From: Laetiporus sulphureus 93-53
Taxonomy: Eukaryota; Basidiomycota; Agaricomycetes; Polyporales; Laetiporaceae
Direction of reading: 5' to 3'
DNA: 64,000 bases
Assembly: GCF_001632365.1 (NCBI RefSeq)
Contig: NW_024468575.1
Coordinates: forward strand, 1-64,000
Shown: one piece after another, positions 1-11,277 of the stretch
Numbering within the stretch: position 1 is the stretch's first letter
Layout of the letters: each line of letters begins with the position of its first letter
Made by a program: the position numbers and the translations under genes
The notes under the pieces: generated by a model
The model's database searches: none
Told to the model about the DNA's origin: nothing
What the model saw: the letters and a program-made list of their open reading frames with translations, nothing else

Positions 1-1429
1 AGGAGAGTCAGAGGAAAGAGCCACTGTACTGACACAATGCACGATGGCTGATATGCCAAGGCTGTTGGCCTGATTCATGACAAAGACAGTCTGTGAGTTA
101 GTGAAGTGCTTAGCGATCTGCGTTTTGCGTAACCGATGGATGACGAGAGCAAGCGCCGGACCCGGTCACTTGGTGCCTGAATTACTACCTGCCGCGCGTC
201 GCGCGAACTGGAATCAAGGGTCTTGATGTTTGATGCTCGTTCTCGTTCCGACATTTTGAGGGGAAGAACTCAAGAACACTTGGGTTCGCTCGCCAAAGGT
301 ATGCAAACAGCATCACTCGGGGAGACTCGACATCACAAGAGTGCAACAGCAACGCTCGGAGACTCGAGAGCATCATTTCAAGGAAGCTCACCGCGTATAA
401 TAGCTCTAACGATGGCTGAGGTTATTGCTGCAGCAGAAACTGGTGATGGACATGTATGACGACGGATCGAGCAGAATCAGAGGAGAGCGAATGATGCAGG
501 TCAGAGGGGGGGGCACACGGACGGCGTGCCATGTCACACCCACGTGTGACGTAACTAGTGTGAATCTGACGCGACGCTACCGCGTTTCACGTCGACAAAG
601 ACTCTGCGTATTACTGCTCGCAATTGCCAATCTTCAAACTCGATGTCACCCTTTTCTGCAATTTCTTGGTGCTTTGGGATATGCTCTGGCTGGCACCACT
701 TCTCGTCGACTGTGACGCGTGCTGTTGTGACAGAGGGGGACAAGCGCTGTAGCGAGACGCGCGTGGCCAGGCGTGGCCCAGTTCAGTTTCAGTTCGGGCT
801 CCTCACGGTTCTTCCTTTCGCGCAAAACTTTCTTCCCCAACGTTCATTTCTTGCTTGTGGATACATCGTTCAACGATGGCATCTATTGCTTCAAATGCCG
901 CTGCAAAATTTAGCTCTGAACGACCTCACTTGCATGGCTACTGCTGAAGGATTTGAGCGTACCTGCTGCCCAACTCGCGCCGTGCTGTGCCCGCCGTCTT
1001 GTTCAATGTTCACCATGACTTCTGTGATTGTGGTAAGTAACGGTGGAAGCCTTCATCGACGTTAAAGCAAAGGCAATGCCGAATATTTTCAATACTGGCT
1101 ATCGAGGAGTTCTCGCGCTCATGCCCTGCCGACACCGCCGCGATTCGGGAACATGGCTTTGCGCAGGTCTTATCGTGCCTTTGCACCGAAATGCGCAGCA
1201 GGATTCGTTCTTTCACTCAACATAAACTCTGCAGTGTGCATCCTTGCTTGTTACGAGAGTAGAACGAGGCGTGCTGTGCATTCCAGCGCAATGGGTCCGT
1301 CATACTTAAACGCTTCTGCGTCTCTCCATGTAAGTAGCCTCTTCTAAAGTATCTTCATCTGCTCTGCATATATGGTATATTATTTTGCTAGGTCAAAGTG
1401 CTCGGCGACTATGTATGTAGTCAGCTCCC
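1..1429. other. no confident gene
   Basis: Several short open frames overlap here on both strands, none longer than about 140 codons. None shows a motif, a coherent intron chain or a partner exon that I recognise. I see nothing annotatable in this stretch. Confidence 0.5.
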
Positions 1430-2250
1430 TTCCCTCTCGGTCAGTCTTGGCTGCATCTGGCCTATTCCTGCTGCGTTGCTACGAATGCTGTAGCTCATTA
1501 GCCATGCTCTCGGTCAGCTGTTCGAAATATGCTTTAGCTGCCTCGTATGTGGGATCTCCGAGGATGGTCTACCTCCCGCCTTGCCTTTTCCTCTTACGAC
1601 ATCAACGAGGACGTCCATCGCCTTTGCTAGGTCACCTTTGACCTTCATGAAGCGTTCTTTCAGCTTCTCATGCACGAGCTCTCGAACGCCATCGTAATTC
1701 GAAACGTGGTCGTTCATAGAGTAAACTGCCTTGTTATTTCCTTCTGTGCGGAACTCCCCCTGGGCAGCGAGCTCTGCGGCGAGAGTTTCACTGATCGCTG
1801 AGATCGTCCAATATTCAGCTACATTCACACCCGGGATTGACGTGTGAGAGCTTACAATGTATAGCGGCTTTGGAAACAATGTGAAATCCAACGGTCTGCT
1901 CGCCAATCTTGTAATCGAGTGCTCCGCGCTGGAGAAAGCTCGCTTATTCAGGGTACGTGTGCATGCCACACGGTCCGACTGCCAGTTAACACGATGGTTC
2001 CGACCTTGCGGCTGCGCATATGTGGCAGTATGACATTGGTAATGTCTAATTGCAGAAACACTCTCCTCGTCTTGACCATTGGCGACGGAAACCTTTCCTT
2101 CAGCATTGATCTCTGCCAGCTCTGTGTCAAAGGCGTGGACAGGGAAACCTCATTTGCATGCATGCACGTTTCCATTTTTGAACTGTAATGCAACCCTGCG
2201 GTTGTCCATAGTGGCCTGCACCTATTCGACGGCGATGCCACGATCGACAC
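1430..2250 (-). pseudogene. short-chain dehydrogenase/reductase (SDR) relic
   Basis: Minus-strand pieces resemble the second half of a classical fungal SDR, an NAD(P)-dependent oxidoreductase. In order they are: a stretch with ILPHMRSRKVGTIV (about 2040-1990), as seen around the core strands before the catalytic Ser; a SETLAAELA segment, which in the family follows the YxxxK site; and a FRTEG...MNDHV...MDVLVDVVRG tail (about 1760-1600). The tail continues in another frame after about 1560 (DPTYEAAKAYFEQL). Between AAELA and FRTEG the roughly nine residues that form the 'IRVLIVAPG' strand in relatives are missing. The Rossmann glycine motif and a clean YxxxK were not found. I infer a degenerate pseudogene. 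A very divergent but live gene with unusual introns is less likely. Confidence 0.55.
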
Positions 2251-3037
2251 GGATGAAGATCAGGTCGCACTGTATTCCAGCTGTTTCCACGACCTCAATG
2301 TTCGTATAAGCACATGAGTTCATCTTAAGAGGTCGGCGATAAGTATTTACTAGCCCGGTGACAGCATAGATCGCATTGCAGTGGGACACATCGACGATGA
2401 TCGATGAAGTCTAAAACAACCGTCGTCGTGTATAATCGTGCAGATTCTTTGAATATGCTGTTGACCCTCGATCATATTCGGAGACCTTGATGGCGACTTT
2501 CGATTGATAAGAAGGCGAACAGTTGTGTAGACTCTCTGTAGATTCGCCAGGTTCGAAGATTCGATATACATTCAAGCCTGATGTTGACGGATTGATCGAG
2601 AAGAAAAGCCATGTATTGCAACAATGACGTACCGGCAGCCAAGACGTTCTCCGCGAACGCTATGGCGATAAAGGCCCAGACAAACGGATGGACCGTCTTT
2701 ATGAGCATCTGCGAGACTTGTGCTTTGGTTCAAATCGCTGGGTAGTACGTCTAGCAGACACCCATCGCAGAGATCTGCAGTCCACAGAAGGCTGGGAAGG
2801 ATGACAACCACTTGTATGTTATCATAGACAATTCAGCAACGATAGATCCGGAATCTAGCATGAAGGCGGCACAGCACACGATCGGGCTGCAAAGTCACTT
2901 CACCATCAACGCATCATCCGCCACTACTGTTTGCGAGAATGTGACGACGCTCTGCGTGCTCGAGTCAAATCCCAGACAACCACCATTGAAATTTGACAGG
3001 AACAGTCAGAAATGAACTTAAGTATACATCAAGCTGA
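2251..3037. other. no confident gene
   Basis: Only short overlapping open frames are present. The part nearest 2251 could hold the lost 5' half of the SDR relic, but no Rossmann glycine motif is visible. Nothing else is supported. Confidence 0.45.
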
Positions 3038-5455
3038 TCATTGATAGACATCTGCAGTCGCATTCATGAGCACTTCGTTCCAACTACATCTTGGCGACTC
3101 GTCGGCATTTAATATCAACGTCGCGTAGAACAAGAAGAGTTCCATATACTTTTCGATATTCAGGGCTGTCTCGAAGGAATGCTCAGACCGTATCACAAAC
3201 GACAGCAGTCACAAACAAGTACCTTCGTTCACACCATGTACACTTACATCTCGGCCCCGTTACCTGCGTCATAATGAATATAGCGAAACGCGTGGGGTGC
3301 GAGCTTCAGGTAGTACTTTAGTGGCACATAAGCTCAGATCGGACGTGATGATTCTAATGGGAACCGAAGGACCTGTCATTCCAGAGAGCAGACTAGGGCT
3401 GACTGCAAGAGCGAGCGGTGAGACATATGTGTGGCTTTGATAGTACCGGACAACAGTTGAAATGGCACGTCATCGACGCCAGTCGGGGTGATCGGCGCAG
3501 GCTCGAACCCCATCCCCCATGCATCGCTGAGAGTTAAATTGCCATAGCTTGCCCCGTCGTTAAATATGTTCGTGTCAAAAGCATTGTATGGGAGGTTGAA
3601 CTCGGCAGCAAGATCTTTTAGGAGCTGAGTGGCGTGCTGCTTCACTTCGTCTACTGAGCTATCTCCGAGACAGATGATGAGAGCTGTGTTTCCTCGCCTT
3701 TGAAATCCAGCTTCTCACCTGTCGGCGGCTATCCGGTGGTTGACGATCGCCATCGCATTCTCGGGAAGTGCGTTTGACTTGACTCCACCGTTGATGACGT
3801 CTACGGCCTGTGTCGTACTGACCAGAGCCTTGAATGAACGGATCTTCAACAACATCCCTTCTGCGCGGCGCAGCGCCTTGTCCGAGGTTATCGACTTTTG
3901 TAATGCCTCGCGCATTGACACAGGGAACCTCGGCCCGTGTGCGGCGAGACATTGAGCGTGAATATACATTGGTGAGTCTCGCCGGAACAGTAACTTCATG
4001 GGGTTGTTCTCATATCGCACGAGCATCGCCGCCAGCATGCCAATAGTCTGATGCCGTCTCCATAAGCATGTTAGACATACGAGCTAGGAACGCAAGCTTA
4101 CCGTGTGGACTGGAGGTACGCTTGAGTGTCCTCCTGGAGCATTGACCTCGATACGCATGTCGAAGTAACCTTTTTGCGCTATAGCAGGGAATGCGAACGT
4201 TCCACCGTACTGGTCCAAGATCACGCCTGCCGGCAGAATGAGCCCTCGCAGCTTATAGTGTCGACTTGCACAGGTTGTCTTACCTCCTTCGTCAAGTAGC
4301 ATTGCGAACGAATTTTCACCGAACCTGGACAAGAGATATTCGCCGATCGAGGAGGCACCCTACAAACGGTCAAATCATCGTCATCGCGCGGTCCGGTCAA
4401 AAGAGCACTTACCTGAACTCCATTGATCTCTTCGTCGAAACCGAATGCCAACACAAGAGTTCGAGCAGGCTTGAAGTCTCTTCCCAACAAGGTCTCAATG
4501 ACAGTCCTGGGATCCCTTGCGCTGAGCAACTCGTCGAGGTCGCGCCACAAAAACAAGCTCACAGAATGCCGATCAAACTTGCTTTGTCATCCATGCTGCC
4601 CCGCCCCCAAAGATACTTTCCTGCCTTACTAAAATGAGATGGGTCGCCCACCATGACGTCTCACTTATCGTCGTAGAATCCTGAAAAAGGAGGAGGCGTC
4701 CAGGTATCATATGTATCGGGATTGACGGGAACAACATCTGGATTGAAAGAACTTCTTCGTCGGAAAATCTGCGTGTCATTTAGAGTGAAATATGATGCGT
4801 ACCAGAGTGGCCCGTTAAGAGCAGAGGCTTGATGTGCTCGTCTGATCCCTTCAAAATGTAAACAAGTCCATAAGTGTTCACCTTGACCATTTCAGCTGTG
4901 TTATGGGTGCTAACGTGGTCAACCAATCCATTTTCACGCCACACACTGCATAGTGCTTACTGACAGGATGCGGAAGGAGGACAGAAGATACTCACGAAAG
5001 CGATTGAATGGCTCCCAGCGAGCGTCTTCGCCAACCGTTCCCATGTCATCAAATGTCTGCGTCCTATACATCCCTTCATATTCCAATCGATCTTCGCAAT
5101 ATATTGAGATTGTTACTTACGGAATCTGTACGGCCCCGGAGAGCAGGCTCACAGTTTCGTGCAAGAACGCATCGTTTTTGAATGTCGACTGCAAGCTCTG
5201 CCAGAGCGCCACGTGCTTATCCGGAAACAGGGCAGCTGACTGCGGACACATCGCATGACTTAGCACAGCATAGTCAGTTGCGCTGAGGTTGCTTGACACT
5301 GGCACAGAAAGGAGCACGAGGAGAGTTAGCAGCAGAGCTAGGGCTTTGGTAGTGCGAGACCATGAACTTGATGGGGAGTCTACGGGTTGAATCTCGGAAG
5401 CAGGAGCGAAGCCAGTGCTGTCCTCCGAAGGTTTGTTCGTCGATATGGGATACTA
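3038..5455 (-). CDS. M20 metallopeptidase, carboxypeptidase S-like
   Basis: This is a multi-exon homologue of vacuolar carboxypeptidase S, a zinc metallopeptidase that removes C-terminal residues from peptides. The N-terminus has one membrane segment (LALLLTLLVLLSVPV, near 5290-5340) after a short cytosolic tail. The metal and catalytic motifs follow in family order: LLLTGHS (near 4810), DVVPVNPDTYDTW (near 4700-4740), WGRGSMDDKASL (near 4565-4610), FGFDEEINGVQ (near 4430), GGHSSVPP, and the C-terminal YYLKLAPHAFRY (near 3280-3315). The last exon ends NADESP...DVYQ at a stop at 3038-3040. One oddity: the codons for the last metal-ligand block (HGVNE, near 3230-3245) lie 8 nt beyond an in-frame TAA and in another frame, with no plausible intron between. 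The gene may be newly broken, or the base calls may be wrong. The first exon and start codon, upstream of 5455, were not resolved. Confidence 0.85.
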
Positions 5456-6721
5456 ATGCACTCGATTAGAAGAGGAGGAGACAAGGGTATTTCAGCTACG
5501 GACACTTGCCTTCACGAACTTCGCTGGCGGCAGTCATTAAACGGCTGGCGTGGCCTTCTCCACGCAGAGTCTGTGACTGTCGAGCCTTGCCGAAAGTCTC
5601 CCGCGATGACTCTATGTTCGTGCCGCCGACATGATTCGCATATCGCTGATGAATAATGATGATCATTCTTCTGTGCGGACGCAACATGGCGAGCGGGCCA
5701 ATCGGGCTTCTACGGTCTGCCATTTGGCTGGTACTACATTGCGCGCTTATGGAGCGCTTAATGCATCTCTCGCCACCGCAGTGACTCAGGATGGATAGTA
5801 CAATACGAGCACCTCCAGGTACCTCAAGGCAGTGGCTCGGCGTCCCGACATCTCATATTATGGCAACCTTGTGCCTTTAGGCACTTCATTTCGTGGTGAT
5901 ATTCGAGCTGGGTTCGAACAGATAGTACGAACTCCACGAATTCGGGCCTCCGCATCGAGATGCACAGCTAATACTTCTTTCCCAAGGTCTTTCATCTGAA
6001 CAGGATCAATGAATCTCCGTGATGAGCGCATCATGCCGTCACTGTTATTCGCGATGGGCTATTTCAGCGGTGCGACGGGCTCAGGTGCCGCATCGGTGAG
6101 TCTGCATTTTCAGAAAGCCGTAATTGGCCCTTACATGAGAGGTATCGTTGCTTGATCGCTGCGCGTTTATGATGCATTGCAACGTTGTCTCCTAAATGCA
6201 GATACAGTATACCGACGGCGGCGCTCGTTGTCTCCAGGCACTGGCTCAGCCGCGCATGGCACGAGGGAGATTTGCATTGTTTGCCTTTACCATCTGTCAC
6301 AGTCTTGCGCGCACATCCGGTTCGATTATCCACGCATCATTAACCATCCCAGGCTGGTAATGGACGCTCAAGGGCAACGCGTTCTCCGCCGATGTGCTTT
6401 CACGAGGATAGTACGCTGGAGCCGCGTACGGATGCTCAAGCTCAAAAGGTGGGGTGAACGTTGATGCCACCTTCGCAAATTCACTGAAGCATTCGGCTGA
6501 GGGCAATCATATTGCCGTCGCCTCTAGTGGGTGCCGGGCTATCTCTCGTCCGCATACCATCAGCTTACCCACGTCGGATTTTGCCTAGCACAGGACAGCT
6601 GTAAGCGAGATACGGGGGACTTTCAAGTTCTGATGTACAAAGACGATAGATCCGAGCATGAACAATGATTCTTAAAAATACATATAGCCCACAGCAACGG
6701 CGATATTTTCCTACCGCAACC
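5456..6721. other. no confident gene
   Basis: Short open frames only. A minus-strand frame at 6297-6506 (69 codons, containing QPGMVNDAW) looks more protein-like than its neighbours, but I cannot assign it and found no connecting exons. The start of the M20 gene may lie at the left edge. Confidence 0.4.
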
Positions 6722-7003
6722 ATGGTCGAGTTTTCTATTTCTGAATCATTCATCGTCTCGCTGTTTGTCCAAAGCGTTGTCGATGGCATCCACATCATGG
6801 CTTTCGCATTTAACGCATGGACCCTGCTCGATCGCCCCCTCGCAAGATACCGACAACATACCGACTGGCTGATGGTGGTTACTGCAGCTTTCCTCTTCGC
6901 GAACGACCTGTATATGAATATTCATGCCTTCATCATCAACGAAGGACCCGGCAGTGCCACGACGGATCTCAGTATTCTGTCCAACTGGACTCATATAATT
7001 CGA
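6722..7003 (+). CDS. multi-pass membrane protein, N-terminal exon only
   Basis: The exon starts at ATG 6722 and encodes 94 residues: MVEFSISESFIVSLFVQSV, then two further hydrophobic stretches and a GPGSATTDLSILSNW loop. It ends ...IIR at a good donor (GTGAGTG at 7004). Layout and loop resemble the first exon of seven-helix proteins expanded in Agaricomycetes. In those, the next exon carries a 'DxxLIYRC' helix. I could not find that exon: the sequence after 7031 soon meets stops in the expected frame. The gene is probably truncated or decayed, and its function is unknown. Confidence 0.5.
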
Positions 7004-7755
7004 GTGAGTGATTGAAGATTAAAAGTCACCACTCTATACTCAGGATCTATGAAACGTTCCATATAAGGCAATGCCCCTGCCCGATTTGGACCCGTATTGG
7101 CCACAGCGCAAGAACGATGTCTACCTGTCATGGTCTTCTACGATCTGAAGCTTATTTGTTTAACACATATATCAGATATATCGGCCATGCTCGACGTCTA
7201 GTCACACTTCCCCCACCCCCCGGCTTCACCTCGTTCTCTGCTCTTGTTACAGAGTTTTCGATCGTAGCTCAGCGTGTCCGCTATTCGAGCATTTTTAGCG
7301 CATACAAACATGGAGCAGTTACTAGAGATTCGTAGATGTACGTTTGGACATATTGTCCAGTGAGTTCTCCGCGAGCATGGGAGGGGGTTAGCATTGCTAA
7401 TATAACAGCATCTGCGAATGTCGCGTGGTGCTCGGAAGTGCAGTAGTTGCGGAAGCGCCCGCGCAAGATGGGCGCTTGGCCTTATCCGCGGCAGTGGCTC
7501 TCATTTTCCTCCATGCTGGCGGTGTCGACTGTCTCTGCCTCGCCTCTAGCTCAAGAATATCGCATCCGTCTGCTAGTCTTCGACACGCTCTGGCTGTTGC
7601 ATTCGCACAGCGTTGCCCAAATGTGCCGAGCCTTACCGGGTCTGTCAGTTGCGACCCATCAAGATAGCTCGATGCGACCACCACCACTTGCTACGCGCTT
7701 CTGATCCTATTCCTCGTCATGCGTCTCTTACTGCCCTCTCTGATGCTACCCTCTC
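7004..7755. other. no confident gene
   Basis: Overlapping open frames of up to 96 codons occur on both strands near 7400-7690, where the sequence is GC-rich. None has a recognisable motif. The frame starting MRLLLPSLMLPS near 7720 could be the eroded signal-anchor of the mannosyltransferase pseudogene that follows. Confidence 0.4.
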
Positions 7756-8560
7756 ATGTCGCTGACCTCACCTGCACCGACCACAGCTCGGCATCCACTC
7801 CATCCTGAGCCTCACGCGATTATCGCCGTGTGGCAAATCCCTGCCAAGCTGTCATGGAGCTCGGAAGACACACTCGACGGCATCCTGGATGGGTGCTTCT
7901 ACCATGATTTCGAGCAGATGCCGTGCAACATCACCCAGCGCGCGAATGCGACGATGCTCATGCTTGCACGGCACAACGATCTCGACGGGGCGCTTCGCAT
8001 CATGCGCGAGACGTAGGACATGTTCAATCGCCAATACCGCTATTCTGAGGTGTTTTTGACGTTGAGGGATCTCGGACGAGTTCAAAAGGTGCGTGGGCTG
8101 TTGAAGTCACTTGCATGCAAAGTTGACAATTGGCAAACAGACCGATAAGCAACGTTAGATCGGACCCATGTCGTTCAGCGTGGCTCCGCGCCGGCCTTGG
8201 GTCCACCATGGCTGGATCAACCAGGACAGGGCACAGGAAAGCGGGAACAAGATAGTGGAGAACAGGAACAAGATGGTGAAGAATAGCATTATCTATGGCG
8301 GTACGTGCATCACCCTTATTCCCCCGTGCTTTGTGATAGTAACGTATCCGTCATACAGGGAGTGTGTCAGAGTACTACCTGCTGTTCCAATCGGCGAGAT
8401 GAGGCAGTTCGACGCAGGTACCGCAATATGCGCCGCTCCAGACATCGTCTGGAAGGCATTTTCGCCCACTGTCATCAATATTGGCCGAGACCTCGAATTC
8501 GACGTCCGTCATCTCCCTCTTACATTTTCTCTTCGAGTGGAATGACAAAGGTCGCGGAAG
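7756..8560 (+). pseudogene. GT15 alpha-1,2-mannosyltransferase (KRE2/KTR-type) pseudogene
   Basis: The family (Golgi, GDP-mannose dependent, protein and cell-wall mannan extension) is recognised from its N-terminal block: RANATMLMLARHNDLDG (about 7930-7990), then a stop TAG at 8014-8016 where relatives have the Glu of 'LEDRFN', then DMFNRQYRYSEVFL. A frame change follows before SDEFK (about 8070-8085). After an intron the text resumes as a counterpart of the 'HW..PDWI' block, ending KMVKNSIIYGG (about 8195-8300). After another intron comes SVSEYY and a scrambled YRNM...YWPRPRIRRP segment (about 8365-8490), matching YRNMCRFNSGFF...YWRVEP but with the key residues lost. With one nonsense codon and at least two frame changes, I call it a pseudogene. 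Confidence 0.75.
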
Positions 8561-8982
8561 CGTTCTTGCGTGAGCGGCTGCCATGACGCATGACTCTCAT
8601 TAATGCTACTGTTGTCATGTTCGCGACCGTCACCCATCTGCGGTGCCCCAATCGAGATTTCGTCTGAGTTGAACGGGTTCCGAGGCCAGCGCATGATCAC
8701 TTTCGGGTGGGTAGAGGAGAACGGTGACTGTGATAGTAATCTCTCCGGCCCGTACCATGACCATCTACCCTTGGGATCCCAACCTCAATCAACACGACGC
8801 AGAAACAACGCCTCCATCTACTCCATCGTTACCAAGGTGAACACAGAGTTGCCTGGTCCGATATCCCAGAACAATAATGTAGAGCGAGTCGGTGAATATA
8901 TTTGATGAATGATCATATAGCACGAGCTCTCGTGTTGTTCGACTTCTGGTACCACACCTGTTCATCTCATCATGTGCGAATA

Positions 8983-11277
8983 TTATAAAGTGTATCTGTT
9001 CACATATAAGCCACAACACCACACCAGGGGTTAAACTGTCAATGACGCACCGATAGAAAGGTGACCTGTCCCCCAGTTCCGAGTATTCATGAGCTTGACT
9101 GTCACTCAAATCCTCCGACAAACAATATGCTTTCTTTTTCGCGTTCATCTGTGAGAACCTCAGCATGGCAACGATAGTAAGAAGAGCACTAGAGGATCGC
9201 TATCAATACACTAGTGAACGAGATTCCTCAGACTCATATATGCGTACAGTGTGGAAGAGCAAGCAATACTCGTTGCATGCCCTGGATGATAACGCGGGCT
9301 ATCTGCCTGTCGATATATGAAGGAAGCTACGATCCTACAAAAAAAGTCAGCGGAGTGAGAAGTGGCGAATTGGGATCAACGTACGTTCCCGAATTTCCAA
9401 TGCAGCCGAGCATAGCGATCATCACTCCACGCTTGATATCTCCTCCAGCATTCCCGCTTGTCCAGGCAAGTAGACAGGCAGATGCTGGATACACACCGCT
9501 AGCGGCAATCATGGTTCCAACATATCCTGTCACAGATGCGGTCGTAGCGAATAGCATGACGTATCCGGTGAGAGACAAGAGCGATGCAAGTAGGACGAAT
9601 GGTCCGCGCGCGCCCAACCGGTCGGAAAACATCCCCAGAATGACCGTGCAGAGGCTGCCGCAAATGTTGGGAGGGATTGTCATGAGTTGCGCATGTATTG
9701 AAGAATACCCTAACCCGACTATGATGGTTGGGAGAAATACGGCGGATGAGTATAACGGGATGATCATGCTAGATAACATTTTCATGAGCACCCTCCCGGG
9801 TAGGTTCACGGTAAATGTCCACTGACAAAAAATCTAGCGTGGCCATGAGGTACGCATGAGGATCAGCGAGGGCTTGCATGATGTACTTCGTCTCGATAGA
9901 TTTCGGTGAGCCTACAGTGTCTTCACGAATTGTTCGCACGAGCCATTCTCTCTCTTTCTCCGTTAAGAAAGAAGCAGTTTCAGGATACTGATGATCGTCA
10001 ATTTTCAGCCAATGCGTGAGATAAAATAATGCAATAATGAGACGCACGTCGTCCATCCAGTAGAATGCCAGCAGAGAAATGACGGTTGTGACTTGACATA
10101 AATTAAAAGAGGTTGTTATGCAGGATCTTGTATTGACACGCACCAAGACCTTCCAACAGGAACTTCAATGCGACATCAGATATGATATGACAGCCATCCG
10201 CTCATAGGGGAGACGTACTATCCATGACCATCCAGCGAGCCCTCCAATGCTAGCCAGATTGAGTGCGAGGAGATAATGAACGCTATGTAAGCTTACCCGT
10301 TCATCTTCTCAATCGCAAAGGCAAGAAGGCCACCAAATGCGCCTAGACCTGGTGAGTGATTGGGTTGGAAAGTCTCCTTGCTATCACATACCAGCTGTAC
10401 TTGACGCAGAGAGGAAGATTGATAAGCGTTGAGCTTGTGCTCTCCGTGGATACCACAGGCAGATGTAAAAGGAGATACCCGGAAACAGTCCAGCCTGTGA
10501 TTGATTAGACGAACTATTGCAAGGAAGTGGACATGACCCGCCTCGGTGAGCCCCAGGAACAATCGTGCACTGGCCACAGAGATGGTCAGCAGAAATGAGA
10601 TGAGATTGCAAGAACGAACACGAGGAGGCCGCGAAAATTCTTCACAAAAGTCATGCAGATCATGACGATGCTCCAAGAAAACATGATCGACGGAACTGGG
10701 ATTGCGAATTGTCTATCATTCACTTGTCATGGCTAAGAAATGGAAAAAGGGAATACTCCATCGCGAAGGCTTGAAGTACTTGAGCGCGACGTTTCTGAGA
10801 TGTTATATAAGATAAAAATAGACATCAGCAATGAGTCCACGTACGATGGTACATCGAGCAGGCAATATGGAATCTAGGCACTGTAAGGTGGATTTGGGCT
10901 CAATCGTTTAATTCACTCACGAAAAAAAGAGCACTGCATAGATTGAATTGCACGCCTTTTAAGCCTAAATCCGTCGTCAAACCTGCAATCTTGGCATTTC
11001 CTGAGCCTACTGTGAGCGTACATCAATTGAATGCAGATTTGGGCGTTCACTTGCCTATGTTGCCGCGATCTCTGTACCGTGAGTCAGAAGACAAGTCGTG
11101 CTGAGCTCAGATTTCTTCTGGGACTTACAAGTAAGCCAACAGGTACAATCCGGAAAGAATGGGAAGCAGATGCCAGTCAAGCTTTCGCATGACTTGGCGC
11201 GATAGATCCTCGTCGATGTTTTCGGAGATCTGGACGACGTCCGTATCTACGGGCTTATTCTTCTCAGTGAAGGACAT
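8983..11277 (-). CDS. MFS transporter A (Dal5/allantoate-permease-like), probably broken near 3' end
   Basis: This is a 12-helix major facilitator of the fungal anion:cation symporter group, whose members import organic acids, vitamins or allantoate at the plasma membrane. ATG 11277 opens MSFTEKNKPVDTDVV, and DWHLLPILSGLYLLAYLDR precedes the first helices. RLFLGLTEAG and ICLWYPRR (about 10480-10580) mark the TM4-5 loop. AFGGLLAFAIEKMNG, YPETASFLTEKEREWL and the TM7-11 block at 9327-9809 follow. The last exon is a five-residue YRYTL ending at TAA 8983-8985. The second intron is GC..AG (donor GCAAGT at 11054). Near 9190-9250, where copy B encodes the last helix, this copy is about 5 nt longer and has stops in the relevant frames. 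It therefore probably makes no full-length protein. Confidence 0.8.

Noticed and set aside
8789..9166. 125-codon minus-strand frame with a long tail after SPFYR
   Set aside because: The tail is read-through of the last intron of MFS A. Copy B and the conserved YRYTL end support splicing.
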